Shown in pieces: positions 51,284 to 58,609 of a stretch of DNA of 64,000 bases (position 1 is its first letter; every line of letters begins with the position of its first letter). The notes under the pieces were generated by a model. That model had not been told where the DNA came from. It ran no database searches and worked only from the letters and a program-made list of their open reading frames with translations. The stretch is from Modestobacter marinus. GTDB taxonomy: Bacteria; Actinomycetota; Actinomycetes; Mycobacteriales; Geodermatophilaceae. The stretch is taken from assembly GCF_019799945.1 (NCBI RefSeq), contig NZ_JABGCH010000020.1, positions 39,876 through 103,875 of the forward strand, in the 5' to 3' direction. The translations under genes were made by a program, and so were the position numbers.

Positions 51284-52324
51284 ATGGCCGCAGCACGAGA
51301 AGACCGCCCCCAGGAGGGCGCGCGCGGCACCGCGCAGGACACCCACGACCCGCACGACACCGCACCCGGTGACGACAAGATCAGCCGTGAGCGGGCCGAC
51401 TTCGCTCCCACCGGTGCCGACCCCAAGCCCACCACGGGCGGCACGATCAAGCGCACGCTGAAGGAGTTCAGCGAGGACGGGCTCACCGACTGGGCGGCCG
51501 CCCTGACCTACTACGGCGTCCTCGCGCTCTTCCCGGCGCTGACCGCACTGCTGTCGCTCGTCGGGTTGCTGACCAACCCGCAGCAGCTCACCGACGCGAT
51601 CACCGCCGTCGTACCGGCGCAGGCAGCCGAGACGCTGAACCCGGTGATCCAGCAGATCGCCGGCAACTCGGGAACCGCCAGCCTCGGTCTGATCATCGGT
51701 GTCGCGGCGGCCGTCTGGTCGGCCTCGGGCTACGTCGGCGCCTTCACCCGGGCGGCCAACATCGTCTACGAGACGCCCGAGGGCCGGAAGGTCTGGAAGC
51801 TCAAGCCGCTGCAGCTGCTCATCACGCTGGTCGGCATCCTGTTCGCCGCGCTGATCCTGGCGATGCTGGTGCTCAGCGGCCCGGTCGTCGATGCGATCGG
51901 TCAGGCCATCGGGCTCGGCGAGACCGTGCTGACCGTGTGGGGCTGGGTCAAGTGGCCGGTCATCCTCGTCCTGCTGGCGCTGATGATCGCCGTCCTCTAC
52001 TACTCGACCCCCAACGTGAAGCTGCGCGGCTTCAAGTTCGTCACCCCCGGGGCGGGCGTGGCCATCCTGGTGGCCGTGGTGGCCTCGGCGGCGTTCGCCT
52101 TCTACGTCGCCAACTTCGGCAGCTACAACAAGACGTACGGGGCGCTCGCCGGTGTGGTGATCTTCCTGATCTGGTTCTGGCTGATCAACCTGGCTCTGCT
52201 GTTCGGCATCGAGCTCGATGCCGAGATCGAGCGCACCAAGGAGCTGAAGGACGGCGTGCCGCGGGCGGAGAAGGAGATCCAGCTCGACGCCCGGGCCACG
52301 CCCAAGGACAAGCAGACCACCTGA
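51284..52324 (+). CDS. YihY/virulence-factor BrkB-like membrane protein
   Basis: A 346-residue integral membrane protein. A cytoplasmic N-terminus with charged residues precedes the YihY core, with LTDWAAALTYYGVLALFPAL, then several helices, and the late signature FGSYNKTYGALAGVVIFLIW (a YihY hallmark). The acidic C-terminal tail is ELDAEIERTKELKDG. The function is not established in the family. ATG at 51284 follows CCGGAGG. Confidence 0.92.
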   Translation: MAAAREDRPQEGARGTAQDTHDPHDTAPGDDKISRERADFAPTGADPKPTTGGTIKRTLKEFSEDGLTDWAAALTYYGVLALFPALTALLSLVGLLTNPQQLTDAITAVVPAQAAETLNPVIQQIAGNSGTASLGLIIGVAAAVWSASGYVGAFTRAANIVYETPEGRKVWKLKPLQLLITLVGILFAALILAMLVLSGPVVDAIGQAIGLGETVLTVWGWVKWPVILVLLALMIAVLYYSTPNVKLRGFKFVTPGAGVAILVAVVASAAFAFYVANFGSYNKTYGALAGVVIFLIWFWLINLALLFGIELDAEIERTKELKDGVPRAEKEIQLDARATPKDKQTT

Positions 52325-52340
52325 TCTGCTCTCCGGTCCG

Positions 52341-52378
52341 ACGTCGGGCCCGGCTCCTGCGGGAGCCGGGCCCGACGT
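52341..52378. terminator. Perfect 17-bp terminator hairpin
   Basis: ACGTCGGGCCCGGCTCC at 52341-52357 is exactly complementary to 52362-52378, with a TGCG loop. It lies between the convergent YihY and enoyl-CoA hydratase genes and is the strongest hairpin of the window. Confidence 0.9.
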
Positions 52379-52381
52379 GCA

Positions 52382-53125
52382 TCAGGGGGCGGGACGGCGC
52401 ATCGACCACATCTGCGCGGGACGCTCGAACTGGGTGGCGATCTCCCAGCTGACGTGCGGGGGGCCGGTCTCCTTGCGGAAGTTCGCCGCGGCCACCCGGG
52501 CCAGCGACGGGTCCCGGGCGACCCGGGCGGCCAGCTCCAGCGCCCGGTCCTCCACGGCGTCGTCGTCCAGGGTCTCCCAGGCCAGGCCCAGCCGCACGGC
52601 GGTCTCCCCGTCGACCTCCTCACCGAACAGCGCCATCGCGGCGGCCGCCTCCCGGCCCACGAGACGGGACAGCAGCACGAAGTGGCCGCCGCCGGGGTGC
52701 ATGCCGCGCTTGAGGAACCCGCAGATCAGCCGGGCGTCGCGGGCGACGATCCGCAGGTCGGCGGCGAGCAGCAGGTTCAGCCCGGCGCCGACGGCGGAGC
52801 CGCGGACGGCGGCGATCGTGGGCGCGTGCACCTGGCCGAGCCGGTAGAAGGAGTCGTAGATCGCGCCCATGCCGGCGTAGGCGTCCGGGGCCGCGGGGTC
52901 CCGGCCGGCGTCGGTCAGGGTCTGCACGTCACCGCCCGCGCAGAACGACCTCCCGACCCCGCGCACGACGACCGCCCCCAGCTCGGTGCGGGCGTCGACC
53001 TCGTCGAAGGCGGCGATCAGCTCGGTCGCCATGGCGGGGGTCAGCGCGTTGCGCCGTTGGGGGGCGTTCAGCGTGACGACGGCGACCGCCCCGTCGACCT
53101 CGAGAAGGACCTCGTCGGATGTCAT
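52382..53125 (-). CDS. Enoyl-CoA hydratase/isomerase family protein
   Basis: A 247-residue crotonase-fold protein. Motifs: the CoA-binding NAPQRRNALTPAMATEL, the oxyanion region GRSFCAGGDVQTL, and VRGSAVGAGLNLLLAADLRI. The second conserved acidic position is replaced by a GGGHF-containing stretch (GMHPGGGHFVLLSRLVG), so true hydratase activity is not certain. It may act with the nearby acyl-CoA dehydrogenase. Confidence 0.88.
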   Translation of the reverse strand: MTSDEVLLEVDGAVAVVTLNAPQRRNALTPAMATELIAAFDEVDARTELGAVVVRGVGRSFCAGGDVQTLTDAGRDPAAPDAYAGMGAIYDSFYRLGQVHAPTIAAVRGSAVGAGLNLLLAADLRIVARDARLICGFLKRGMHPGGGHFVLLSRLVGREAAAAMALFGEEVDGETAVRLGLAWETLDDDAVEDRALELAARVARDPSLARVAAANFRKETGPPHVSWEIATQFERPAQMWSMRRPAP

Positions 53126-53187
53126 GCCAGCTCCCCTCCGGGCCGGCGCCGGCGCCCGCCCGTGTCCCGCCGATCAGACCACGGGGC

Positions 53188-53898
53188 TCACCGGCTGGTC
53201 GGCGGCCGGTCGCCGCGACGGGCGAGCGGCACGCGCTCGACCCAGCCCGCGACCGTGGCCAGCGCCTTGCTGACCGCCTCCCCGGCGGGGGCGATGCGCT
53301 CGGGGGCGTGCTGCACGCCGGCGTCGACGAGGTCACGGGTGCGGTCGATCAGCGACAGCGGCAGGCCGGAGACGGCGTTGCCCGGTGGACGGCGGGACAC
53401 GGTCGGGTGGGGCCTGGTCGGCGAGACCCGCCGGGCGACCTCCCACTGCAGGCCGAGCCGGCGCAGCGCCTGCGCGTCGAGCGCCTGCTGGAGCCGGGGG
53501 AAGAGCACGTCCTCCTCGTCCCGGACGTCCTCGCGCAGCACCTCCACCAGCCGGGCGATCCGCTGTGCCCGGCGCGGGTCGTCGGCACCGAGCGTCTCCA
53601 GCTCGCTGACCAGCTCGTTGACCTCCTGGTGCTCCTCCTCCACCTGCAGGGTCAGCGCGTCGCCGTCCGGCAGCACCCGGCGGATGACCGGCCACAGCAC
53701 GGTCTCCTCGGCGAAGGCGTGGCTGAACACCAGCTGGTCGATCCTGCGCAGCACCCGCTCCTGCTCACGGCCGGTGGTGCCGTCGAGCTCGTGCAGCAGC
53801 CGGTCCAGCTCCTCGTGGTCGCGGCGCTGCCGCACGAACACGCTGCTGGGGCCGCCGAGCTCCTCGACGGTCTGGTCGGCGATCGAGCGGGGGGTCAT
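53188..53898 (-). CDS. Hemerythrin HHE domain protein
   Basis: A 236-residue protein. HHE-type four-helix motifs: RQRRDHEELDRLLHEL, FSHAFAEETVLWPVIRR, VEEEHQEVNELVSEL and DVRDEEDVLFPRLQQ, providing di-iron ligands (His, Glu). The C-terminal 60 residues are basic and Pro-rich. ATG at 53898 follows GGAGGAAC. Such proteins sense or store O2, NO or iron. Neighbouring genes concern metals (MerR, arsenic), consistent with stress defence. Confidence 0.88.
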   Translation of the reverse strand: MTPRSIADQTVEELGGPSSVFVRQRRDHEELDRLLHELDGTTGREQERVLRRIDQLVFSHAFAEETVLWPVIRRVLPDGDALTLQVEEEHQEVNELVSELETLGADDPRRAQRIARLVEVLREDVRDEEDVLFPRLQQALDAQALRRLGLQWEVARRVSPTRPHPTVSRRPPGNAVSGLPLSLIDRTRDLVDAGVQHAPERIAPAGEAVSKALATVAGWVERVPLARRGDRPPTSR

Positions 53899-54001
53899 CG
53901 TCGTTCCTCCTGGCGGCGGTCGGGTGACCCGTCGTGCCCCGCACCGGCTCCTTTCATGCGGACGCCCCCGGTCCCGGGCCCGGAGCGCGCGTCCTGGACG
54001 A

Positions 54002-54067
54002 TCAGCAGCAGCCGCAGTCACACGTCTCGTCGCAGTCGCAACCGCAGTCGCAAGTCAGCTCGGGCAT
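54002..54067 (-). CDS. Cysteine-rich 21-residue peptide, candidate micro-metallothionein
   Basis: ATG at 54067, preceded by GGAGGAGGTGATCC, encodes MPELT followed by CDCGCDC, DET and CDCGCC, then TGA at 54002-54004. Eight of 21 residues are cysteine and five are acidic, the pattern of a metal-thiolate binder. The start codon lies inside the end of the merR coding region (merR stop at 54055), in a different frame, so it is co-transcribed and translated from an internal ribosome-binding site. Metal binding is inferred; I do not know a described family. MymT and related metallothioneins are larger. Confidence 0.65.
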   Translation of the reverse strand: MPELTCDCGCDCDETCDCGCC

Positions 54068-54495
54068 GAGGGATCACCTCCTCCCGCGGGTGGGCACCAG
54101 GTTCCGGGGCTCGGGGGCGGGCACTCGGCGCTGGGCAGCGCGTCGGCCATGGCCGCCATCTCGGCGCGCAGCGCGAGGAGCCGGGCGATCTCGGCGTCGA
54201 CCTCGGCCATCCGCCGCCGGAGGAGCTGCTCGGCCGGCTCGCAGGGGCACGTGCCGGTGTCGCGGACGGTGAGCAGGGTGCGGATGTCGGCCAGGCGGAG
54301 GCCGAGCCGCTGCGCTCCCTGGATGAACCGCAGCCGGTCGAGCGCCCCGGAGTCGTAGCTGCGGTAGCCCGCGGCGGTGCGCTCGGGCGCCGGGAGCAAC
54401 CCGGCGCGCTCGTAGTAGCGGACGGTGTCCGGTCGCACGCCCGCGGCCGTCGCCAGCTCGGCGACCCGGAGGCCGCGCACCGCCGTGGTGGTCAT
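54055..54495 (-). CDS. MerR-family metal-responsive regulator
   Basis: A 146-residue protein. The N-terminal HTH is VAELATAAGVRPDTVRYYER, and the dimerisation helix follows. Cysteines at 83 and 85 (GTCPCEP) and at 125, 134 and 144 near the C-terminus can form a metal site; the C125/C134 spacing (9) resembles mercury-type MerR. The long helix carries LLRRRMAEVDAEIARLLALR. Its end overlaps the small cysteine-rich gene. The promoter has a 20-bp spacer with a central palindrome, so metal activates its own operon. Confidence 0.88.
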   Translation of the reverse strand: MTTTAVRGLRVAELATAAGVRPDTVRYYERAGLLPAPERTAAGYRSYDSGALDRLRFIQGAQRLGLRLADIRTLLTVRDTGTCPCEPAEQLLRRRMAEVDAEIARLLALRAEMAAMADALPSAECPPPSPGTWCPPAGGGDPSCPS

Positions 54496-54502
54496 GCGGC
54501 GG

Positions 54503-54534
54503 ACGCTAGACCTTGGAGTGCGGTCCAAGGTCAA
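54503..54534 (-). promoter_or_regulatory. MerR-type promoter with operator, leaderless
   Basis: On the minus strand TTGACC (54534-54529) and TAGCGT (54508-54503) are separated by 20 bp. In between is the palindrome GACCTTGGA (54509-54517) with TCCAAGGTC (54524-54532), a 9-bp arm pair around GTGCGG. Long-spacer promoters with a central palindrome are the hallmark of MerR activation by DNA distortion. TAGCGT ends 7 bases before the merR ATG, so a leaderless transcript is likely. Confidence 0.8.
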
Positions 54535-54591
54535 GCCCGAGAAGCGGGCATCTGTCGCAGCAGGCGCCAGCAGTCCTCTGCTACGTTCAAG

Positions 54592-54599
54592 CATCGATG
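54592..54599 (+). promoter_or_regulatory. CATCGATG element before the flavoprotein gene
   Basis: The palindrome CATCGATG lies 29 bases before the flavoprotein ATG. A related palindrome, CATCGACGATG, lies in the arsC-arsR gap (57683-57693). Shared half-site CATCGA suggests that ArsR controls both promoters. Confidence 0.45.
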
Positions 54600-54627
54600 G
54601 GTGTCTATGTCTAGGGGCTGGTCGGGG

Positions 54628-56022
54628 ATGACGTCGGAGTTGCCGGTCGTGGTGGTCGGGGCGGGGCCCGTCGGGCTGGCCGCCGCGGCCCACCTCCTGG
54701 AGTGGGGCCTCGAGCCACTCGTCCTGGAGGCCGGCGACCAGGTCGGCGCGGCAGTTCGTCAGTGGGGCCACGTCCGCCTCTTCTCCCCGTGGGAGTACGA
54801 CGTCGACGCCGCCGCCGTCCGGTTGCTGGAGCCGGTCGGGTGGGAGTTCCCCGACCGCGACGCGCTGCCGACCGGTGCCGAGCTCGTCGACGCCTACCTC
54901 GCCCCGCTCGCCGCCACACCACAGCTCGCGCAGCGGATCCGGACCGGCACGCGCGTCCTGGCGGTGAGCCGGGACGGCGTGGACAAGGCGCGCACCGTCG
55001 GCCGCGCCGGCCGCCCCTACCTGGTGCGCACCGTCCGCGACGGCTCGGTCGCCGACCTGCGCGCCCGCGCGGTGATCGACGCCTCCGGCACGTGGGGTCG
55101 ACCGAACCCGCTCGGCGCCGCAGGGCTGCCCGCGCTCGGCGAGGAGCAGGCGGGCCCGTGGCTGACCGGGCCGCTGCCGGACGTGCTGGGCGTGGACCGC
55201 GAGCGCTTCGCCGGCCGGCACACCCTGGTGGTCGGCATGGGTCACTCGGCGGCCAACACCCTGCTCGCGCTGGTCGAGCTGCAGCGCAGCGAGCCCGGCA
55301 CCCGGATCAGCTGGGCCATCCGGGGCCGCTCCCCCGCCCGGCTCTACGGCGGCGGCGACGCCGACGGCCTGCCCGCCCGCGGCCTGCTCGGCTCCACGCT
55401 GAAGGCGGCCGTCCAGGCCGGGCACGTCGACCTGCACCGCGAGGTCACGCTCACCGCGCTGGCCCCGACCGGCAACAGGCGACTGCAGGTCACCGGCACC
55501 GGGCGGGACGGCGTGGCGGTCCGCCTCGAGGTGGACGCGCTCGCGGCGGCCACCGGCTTCCGCCCCAACCTGGACATGCTGCGGGAGGTCCGCCTCGACC
55601 TGGACCCTGGCGTGGAGGCCCCGGCCCGGCTCGCGCCGCTCATCGACCCGGACTTCCACTCCTGCGGCACCGTGCCGCCGCACGGCGCGGCGCTGCTGTC
55701 GCATCCGGACGAGAACTGCTTCGTCGTCGGCATGAAGTCCTACGGCCGGGCGCCGACCTTCCTGCTGGCCACCGGTCACGAGCAGGTCCGCTCCATCGCC
55801 GCCGCGCTGGCCGGTGACACCGCGGCGGCCGAGCGCGTGGAGCTGCAGCTCCCCTCGACCGGCGTCTGCTCCACCGACCTGGGTGACCGGGAGGCCGCCG
55901 AGACCGCGGCCTCCTGCGGCACGGGCGGGGTCGGCTTCGCCACCGGGTCGGCCCACGGCCGCTCCGCGGAGGAGTCCGGGTGCTGCGAGCTCCCTGTGGT
56001 GCCGGTCGGCACGCGGTCCTGA
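54628..56022 (+). CDS. FAD-dependent oxidoreductase of the ArsO type
   Basis: A 464-residue flavoprotein. FAD-binding GxGxxG is VVVVGAGPVGLAAAAHL (about residues 7-23). A second nucleotide-binding motif is LVVGMGHSAANTLLAL, and RLFSPWEYDVD and ASGTWGRPNPLG are typical of flavin monooxygenases. A similar protein (ArsO) occurs in arsenic operons of other bacteria. The last 60 residues form a Cys-containing tail (STGVCSTDLGD, AASCGTGG, SGCCELP) that could bind metal. The next gene is 11 bases downstream. ATG at 54628 is preferred over the GTG at 54601. Confidence 0.8.
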   Translation: MTSELPVVVVGAGPVGLAAAAHLLEWGLEPLVLEAGDQVGAAVRQWGHVRLFSPWEYDVDAAAVRLLEPVGWEFPDRDALPTGAELVDAYLAPLAATPQLAQRIRTGTRVLAVSRDGVDKARTVGRAGRPYLVRTVRDGSVADLRARAVIDASGTWGRPNPLGAAGLPALGEEQAGPWLTGPLPDVLGVDRERFAGRHTLVVGMGHSAANTLLALVELQRSEPGTRISWAIRGRSPARLYGGGDADGLPARGLLGSTLKAAVQAGHVDLHREVTLTALAPTGNRRLQVTGTGRDGVAVRLEVDALAAATGFRPNLDMLREVRLDLDPGVEAPARLAPLIDPDFHSCGTVPPHGAALLSHPDENCFVVGMKSYGRAPTFLLATGHEQVRSIAAALAGDTAAAERVELQLPSTGVCSTDLGDREAAETAASCGTGGVGFATGSAHGRSAEESGCCELPVVPVGTRS

Positions 56023-56032
56023 GCCCCGTCGC

Positions 56033-57223
56033 GTGGACCGGCGCCAGACCGTTGCGGCGAGCGTCGCGAGGCCCCGGCGAGCCCTGGTGGCGCTGTGCAC
56101 CACGCAGATCACCAGCTGGGGCGTCCTCTACTACGCCTTCCCGGTCGCCCTCGCCTCGATCACCGAGGACACCGGCTGGTCGGCTCCCGCGGTCACGGCG
56201 GCCTTCTCGGCCGGCCTGATCGTGTCCGCACTCGCCGGCATCCCGATCGGGCACTGGCTCGACCACTCCGGGCCACGCCGGGTCATGACCAGTGGCTCGT
56301 TGCTGGCCGTCCCGGCGACGGTGGGGATCGCCCTGGCCCCGACCTACGCGTGGTTCCTCGTCGCCTGGCTGGTGGCCGGTGTGGCCATGGCCGCGGTCTT
56401 CTACCAGGCCGCCTTCGCCGCCCTCACCCGCTGGTACGGCGACCGGAGGGTGCAGGCGATCACCGCGGTCACCCTCGTCGCTGGGCTCGCCAGCACGGTG
56501 TTCGCCCCGCTCACCCACGCGCTGCTCGAGCACCTCACCTGGCGGACGACGTACCTCGCGCTGGCCGCCGTCGTCACCGTGCCGCTGCACGCACTGGCCC
56601 TCACGCCCCCGTGGACGCCGGCCGGCGAGCGCCCGGCCCGCCATCGTGGTCGCCGACTGCCGGCCGAGGCGCGGACGCCGGGCTTCGTCCTGCTCTCCGC
56701 GGCCCTGACCCTCACCGCGTTCGGGATGTACGCCGCCAGCCTGACGCTCATCCCGCTGCTCACCGCCCGGGGCCTGTCGGCCGGACTGGCCGCCACCACC
56801 CTGGGACTGCTCGGAGCCGGGCAGTTGCTGGGCCGCCTGGGCTACGCCCCGCTGACGGCACGGACCACGCCGACCGGGCGCACGGTGGCCATCGTCGCGG
56901 CCTCGGCGGGCTCGGTCGCCCTGCTCGCGGCGCTGACCGGCCCGCCGGCCCTGCTCGTGGCCGCGGCGATCGCCACGGGTGCGATCCGGGGCGCCGGCAC
57001 GTTGCTGCAGGCGACCGTGGTGGCGGACCGGTGGGGTACGGCCCGCTACGGCACGCTGGCCGGGTGGTTCTCCGCGCCGATCACGGCGGCGGCCGCGCTG
57101 GCGCCTTGGGGAGGCACCGCGCTGGCCGAGCTCACCGGCAGCCATCCGGCGATGTTCTGGTGGCTCACCGCGCTGGTCGGGGTCGCCGTGGCGCTCGCCG
57201 CGATGAGCGGCCGACACCGCTGA
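56033..57223 (+). CDS. MFS transporter in the arsenic cluster
   Basis: A 396-residue MFS protein with 12 predicted helices. Motifs: WGVLYYAFPVALASITEDTG, then HWLDHSGPRRVMTSG as motif A, and YGDRRVQAITAVTLVAGLAS in the centre. It follows the flavoprotein by 10 bases and so shares its operon. Position next to arsC and arsR suggests export of an arsenic compound; this is inference. The start is the GTG at 56033. Confidence 0.8.
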   Translation: MDRRQTVAASVARPRRALVALCTTQITSWGVLYYAFPVALASITEDTGWSAPAVTAAFSAGLIVSALAGIPIGHWLDHSGPRRVMTSGSLLAVPATVGIALAPTYAWFLVAWLVAGVAMAAVFYQAAFAALTRWYGDRRVQAITAVTLVAGLASTVFAPLTHALLEHLTWRTTYLALAAVVTVPLHALALTPPWTPAGERPARHRGRRLPAEARTPGFVLLSAALTLTAFGMYAASLTLIPLLTARGLSAGLAATTLGLLGAGQLLGRLGYAPLTARTTPTGRTVAIVAASAGSVALLAALTGPPALLVAAAIATGAIRGAGTLLQATVVADRWGTARYGTLAGWFSAPITAAAALAPWGGTALAELTGSHPAMFWWLTALVGVAVALAAMSGRHR

Positions 57224-57226
57224 GCA

Positions 57227-57640
57227 TCAGCCGGGGACGGGGACGTCCAGCTCGGTGAGCAGGCCGCGGATGCGCGACTCGATCTCGTCGCGGATCGGTC
57301 GCACCGACTCGACGCCCTTGCCCGCCGGGTCCTCGAGGGTCCAGTCCAGGTAGCGCTTGCCCGGGAAGACCGGGCAGGCGTCGCCGCAGCCCATCGTGAC
57401 GACGACGTCGGAGGCCTCGACCGCCTCGGTGGTCAGGACCTTCGGCCACTGGTCGGAGATGTCGATGCCGACCTCGGCCATGGCCTCGACCGCCGCCGGG
57501 TTCACCTGGTCGCCGGGCAGGGAACCGGCCGAGCGGACCTCGACGCCGTCCCCGGCGAGGTGGCGCAGCCAGCCGGCGGCCATCTGCGAGCGGCCGGCGT
57601 TGTGCACGCAGACGAACAGGACGCTGGGCTTCTCGGACAC
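57227..57640 (-). CDS. arsC: Arsenate reductase, LMW-phosphatase type
   Basis: A 137-residue reductase. The CX5R loop is VCVHNAGRSQMAAGWLRHLA with the catalytic Cys12 and Arg18-type positions, followed by VVTMGCGDACPVFPGKRYLD, which contains the extra cysteines for the disulfide relay (thioredoxin or mycothiol coupled). It reduces arsenate to arsenite. The GTG at 57640 has GGGAGGAA upstream. Convergent with the MFS gene by 3 bases and divergent from arsR. Confidence 0.92.
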   Translation of the reverse strand: MSEKPSVLFVCVHNAGRSQMAAGWLRHLAGDGVEVRSAGSLPGDQVNPAAVEAMAEVGIDISDQWPKVLTTEAVEASDVVVTMGCGDACPVFPGKRYLDWTLEDPAGKGVESVRPIRDEIESRIRGLLTELDVPVPG

Positions 57641-57682
57641 GGGTTCCTCCCGGTCGTCGTGGGTAACCACCTTCGCTCACGA

Positions 57683-57712
57683 CATCGACGATGGTCAATT
57701 CGTCTGCATACT
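57683..57712 (+). promoter_or_regulatory. ArsR operator and promoter in the arsC-arsR gap
   Basis: CATCGACGATG at 57683-57693 is an 11-bp palindrome. A -10-like CATACT lies at 57707-57712, 6 bases before the arsR GTG, so arsR may be leaderless. The palindrome lies where the -35 element would be, as expected for repression. The shared half-site CATCGA also occurs before the flavoprotein gene. Confidence 0.55.
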
Positions 57713-57718
57713 GTGCAC

Positions 57719-58099
57719 GTGAGCGTCGACGTCCTCCCCTCCCCGCCGGCCGCCGTCGCCTGCGGCGCACCGCTGGTCCGCCGGGCGCTGACCGCCGGGG
57801 AGGCCGCGGACCTCGCACGCGTCCTGAAGGCGATCGCCGACCCGGCCCGGCTGCGGCTGCTCTCGATGGTCGCCGCGCACGCCGGCGGGGAGGCGTGCGT
57901 CTGCGACCTCACCGAGCCGCTCGGCCTCTCCCAGCCGACCGTGTCGCACCACCTCAAGGTGCTCGTGGACGCCGGCCTGCTGCGGCGTGAGAAGCGCGGC
58001 GTGTGGGCGTACTACGCGCTGGTGCCCGGTGCCCTCGACGCCGTGGCGGGGGTCCTGAGCACCACGGCCGCACCCGGCGGAGACCCCTCGTCCTGCTGA
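57719..58099 (+). CDS. arsR: ArsR-family arsenic-responsive repressor
   Basis: A 126-residue winged-helix repressor. The metal-binding CVCDL motif lies in EACVCDLTEPLGL, followed by the recognition helix SQPTVSHHLKVLVDAGLLRR. A further Cys ends the protein (GGDPSSC). As(III) binding releases DNA. An N-terminal Pro/Ala extension precedes the core. Divergent from arsC. It may also control the flavoprotein operon at 54.6 kb. Confidence 0.9.
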   Translation: MSVDVLPSPPAAVACGAPLVRRALTAGEAADLARVLKAIADPARLRLLSMVAAHAGGEACVCDLTEPLGLSQPTVSHHLKVLVDAGLLRREKRGVWAYYALVPGALDAVAGVLSTTAAPGGDPSSC

Positions 58100-58232
58100 C
58101 GACGACTCACGCGCCCGGCGGTCGGTAGCGCACCTGCTGCGCATTGGCCAGATCCGGCACGACACACCGTGCAGTTGGTTTCGGTACAGGAATGTCTGGG
58201 CACGGGCGCTTTCCGGCTCTACCGTCCGCCTC

Positions 58233-58568
58233 ATGTCCATCACGAGCGGGCGGCTTCGCCACATCCTTGTCGCTCTCGTGCTCGGGAGCGCCTTCCTCGG
58301 GCCGCTGGCCGTGGACGTCCCTGCCGCGGAGGCAGCCCCGGGGACGTGCAGCAGCTGGTGGGCCTACGTGCGGGGCGACCATTCCACCGGCGGCTGCCGG
58401 GGTGCGTCCGGAGGGACCTGGTTCCGCGTCGTGCAGGAGTGCGGGAACAAGCAGGCGGTCACCTACTCGGCCTGGACGTGGGCACCCGAGGGGGCCGCGG
58501 TCTACGCCACGACGTCGCAGTGTCCCTCGCACGCGCCGAACGCCGAGGCGGCCTGGGTTCAGTGGTGA
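58233..58568 (+). CDS. Secreted small protein with four cysteines
   Basis: A 111-residue protein with an N-terminal signal peptide (RHILVALVLGSAFLGPLAV, cleavage likely after AAEAA). The mature part has four cysteines (GTCSSWW, GGCRGASG, QECGNKQ, SQCPSHA), so two disulfides are likely. The family is not recognised. It is oriented opposite to the downstream membrane gene. Confidence 0.7.
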   Translation: MSITSGRLRHILVALVLGSAFLGPLAVDVPAAEAAPGTCSSWWAYVRGDHSTGGCRGASGGTWFRVVQECGNKQAVTYSAWTWAPEGAAVYATTSQCPSHAPNAEAAWVQW

Positions 58569-58609
58569 GGGCGGCGCTCCCGTCCTCGTGCTCCATCTCG
58601 CCGTGACGA

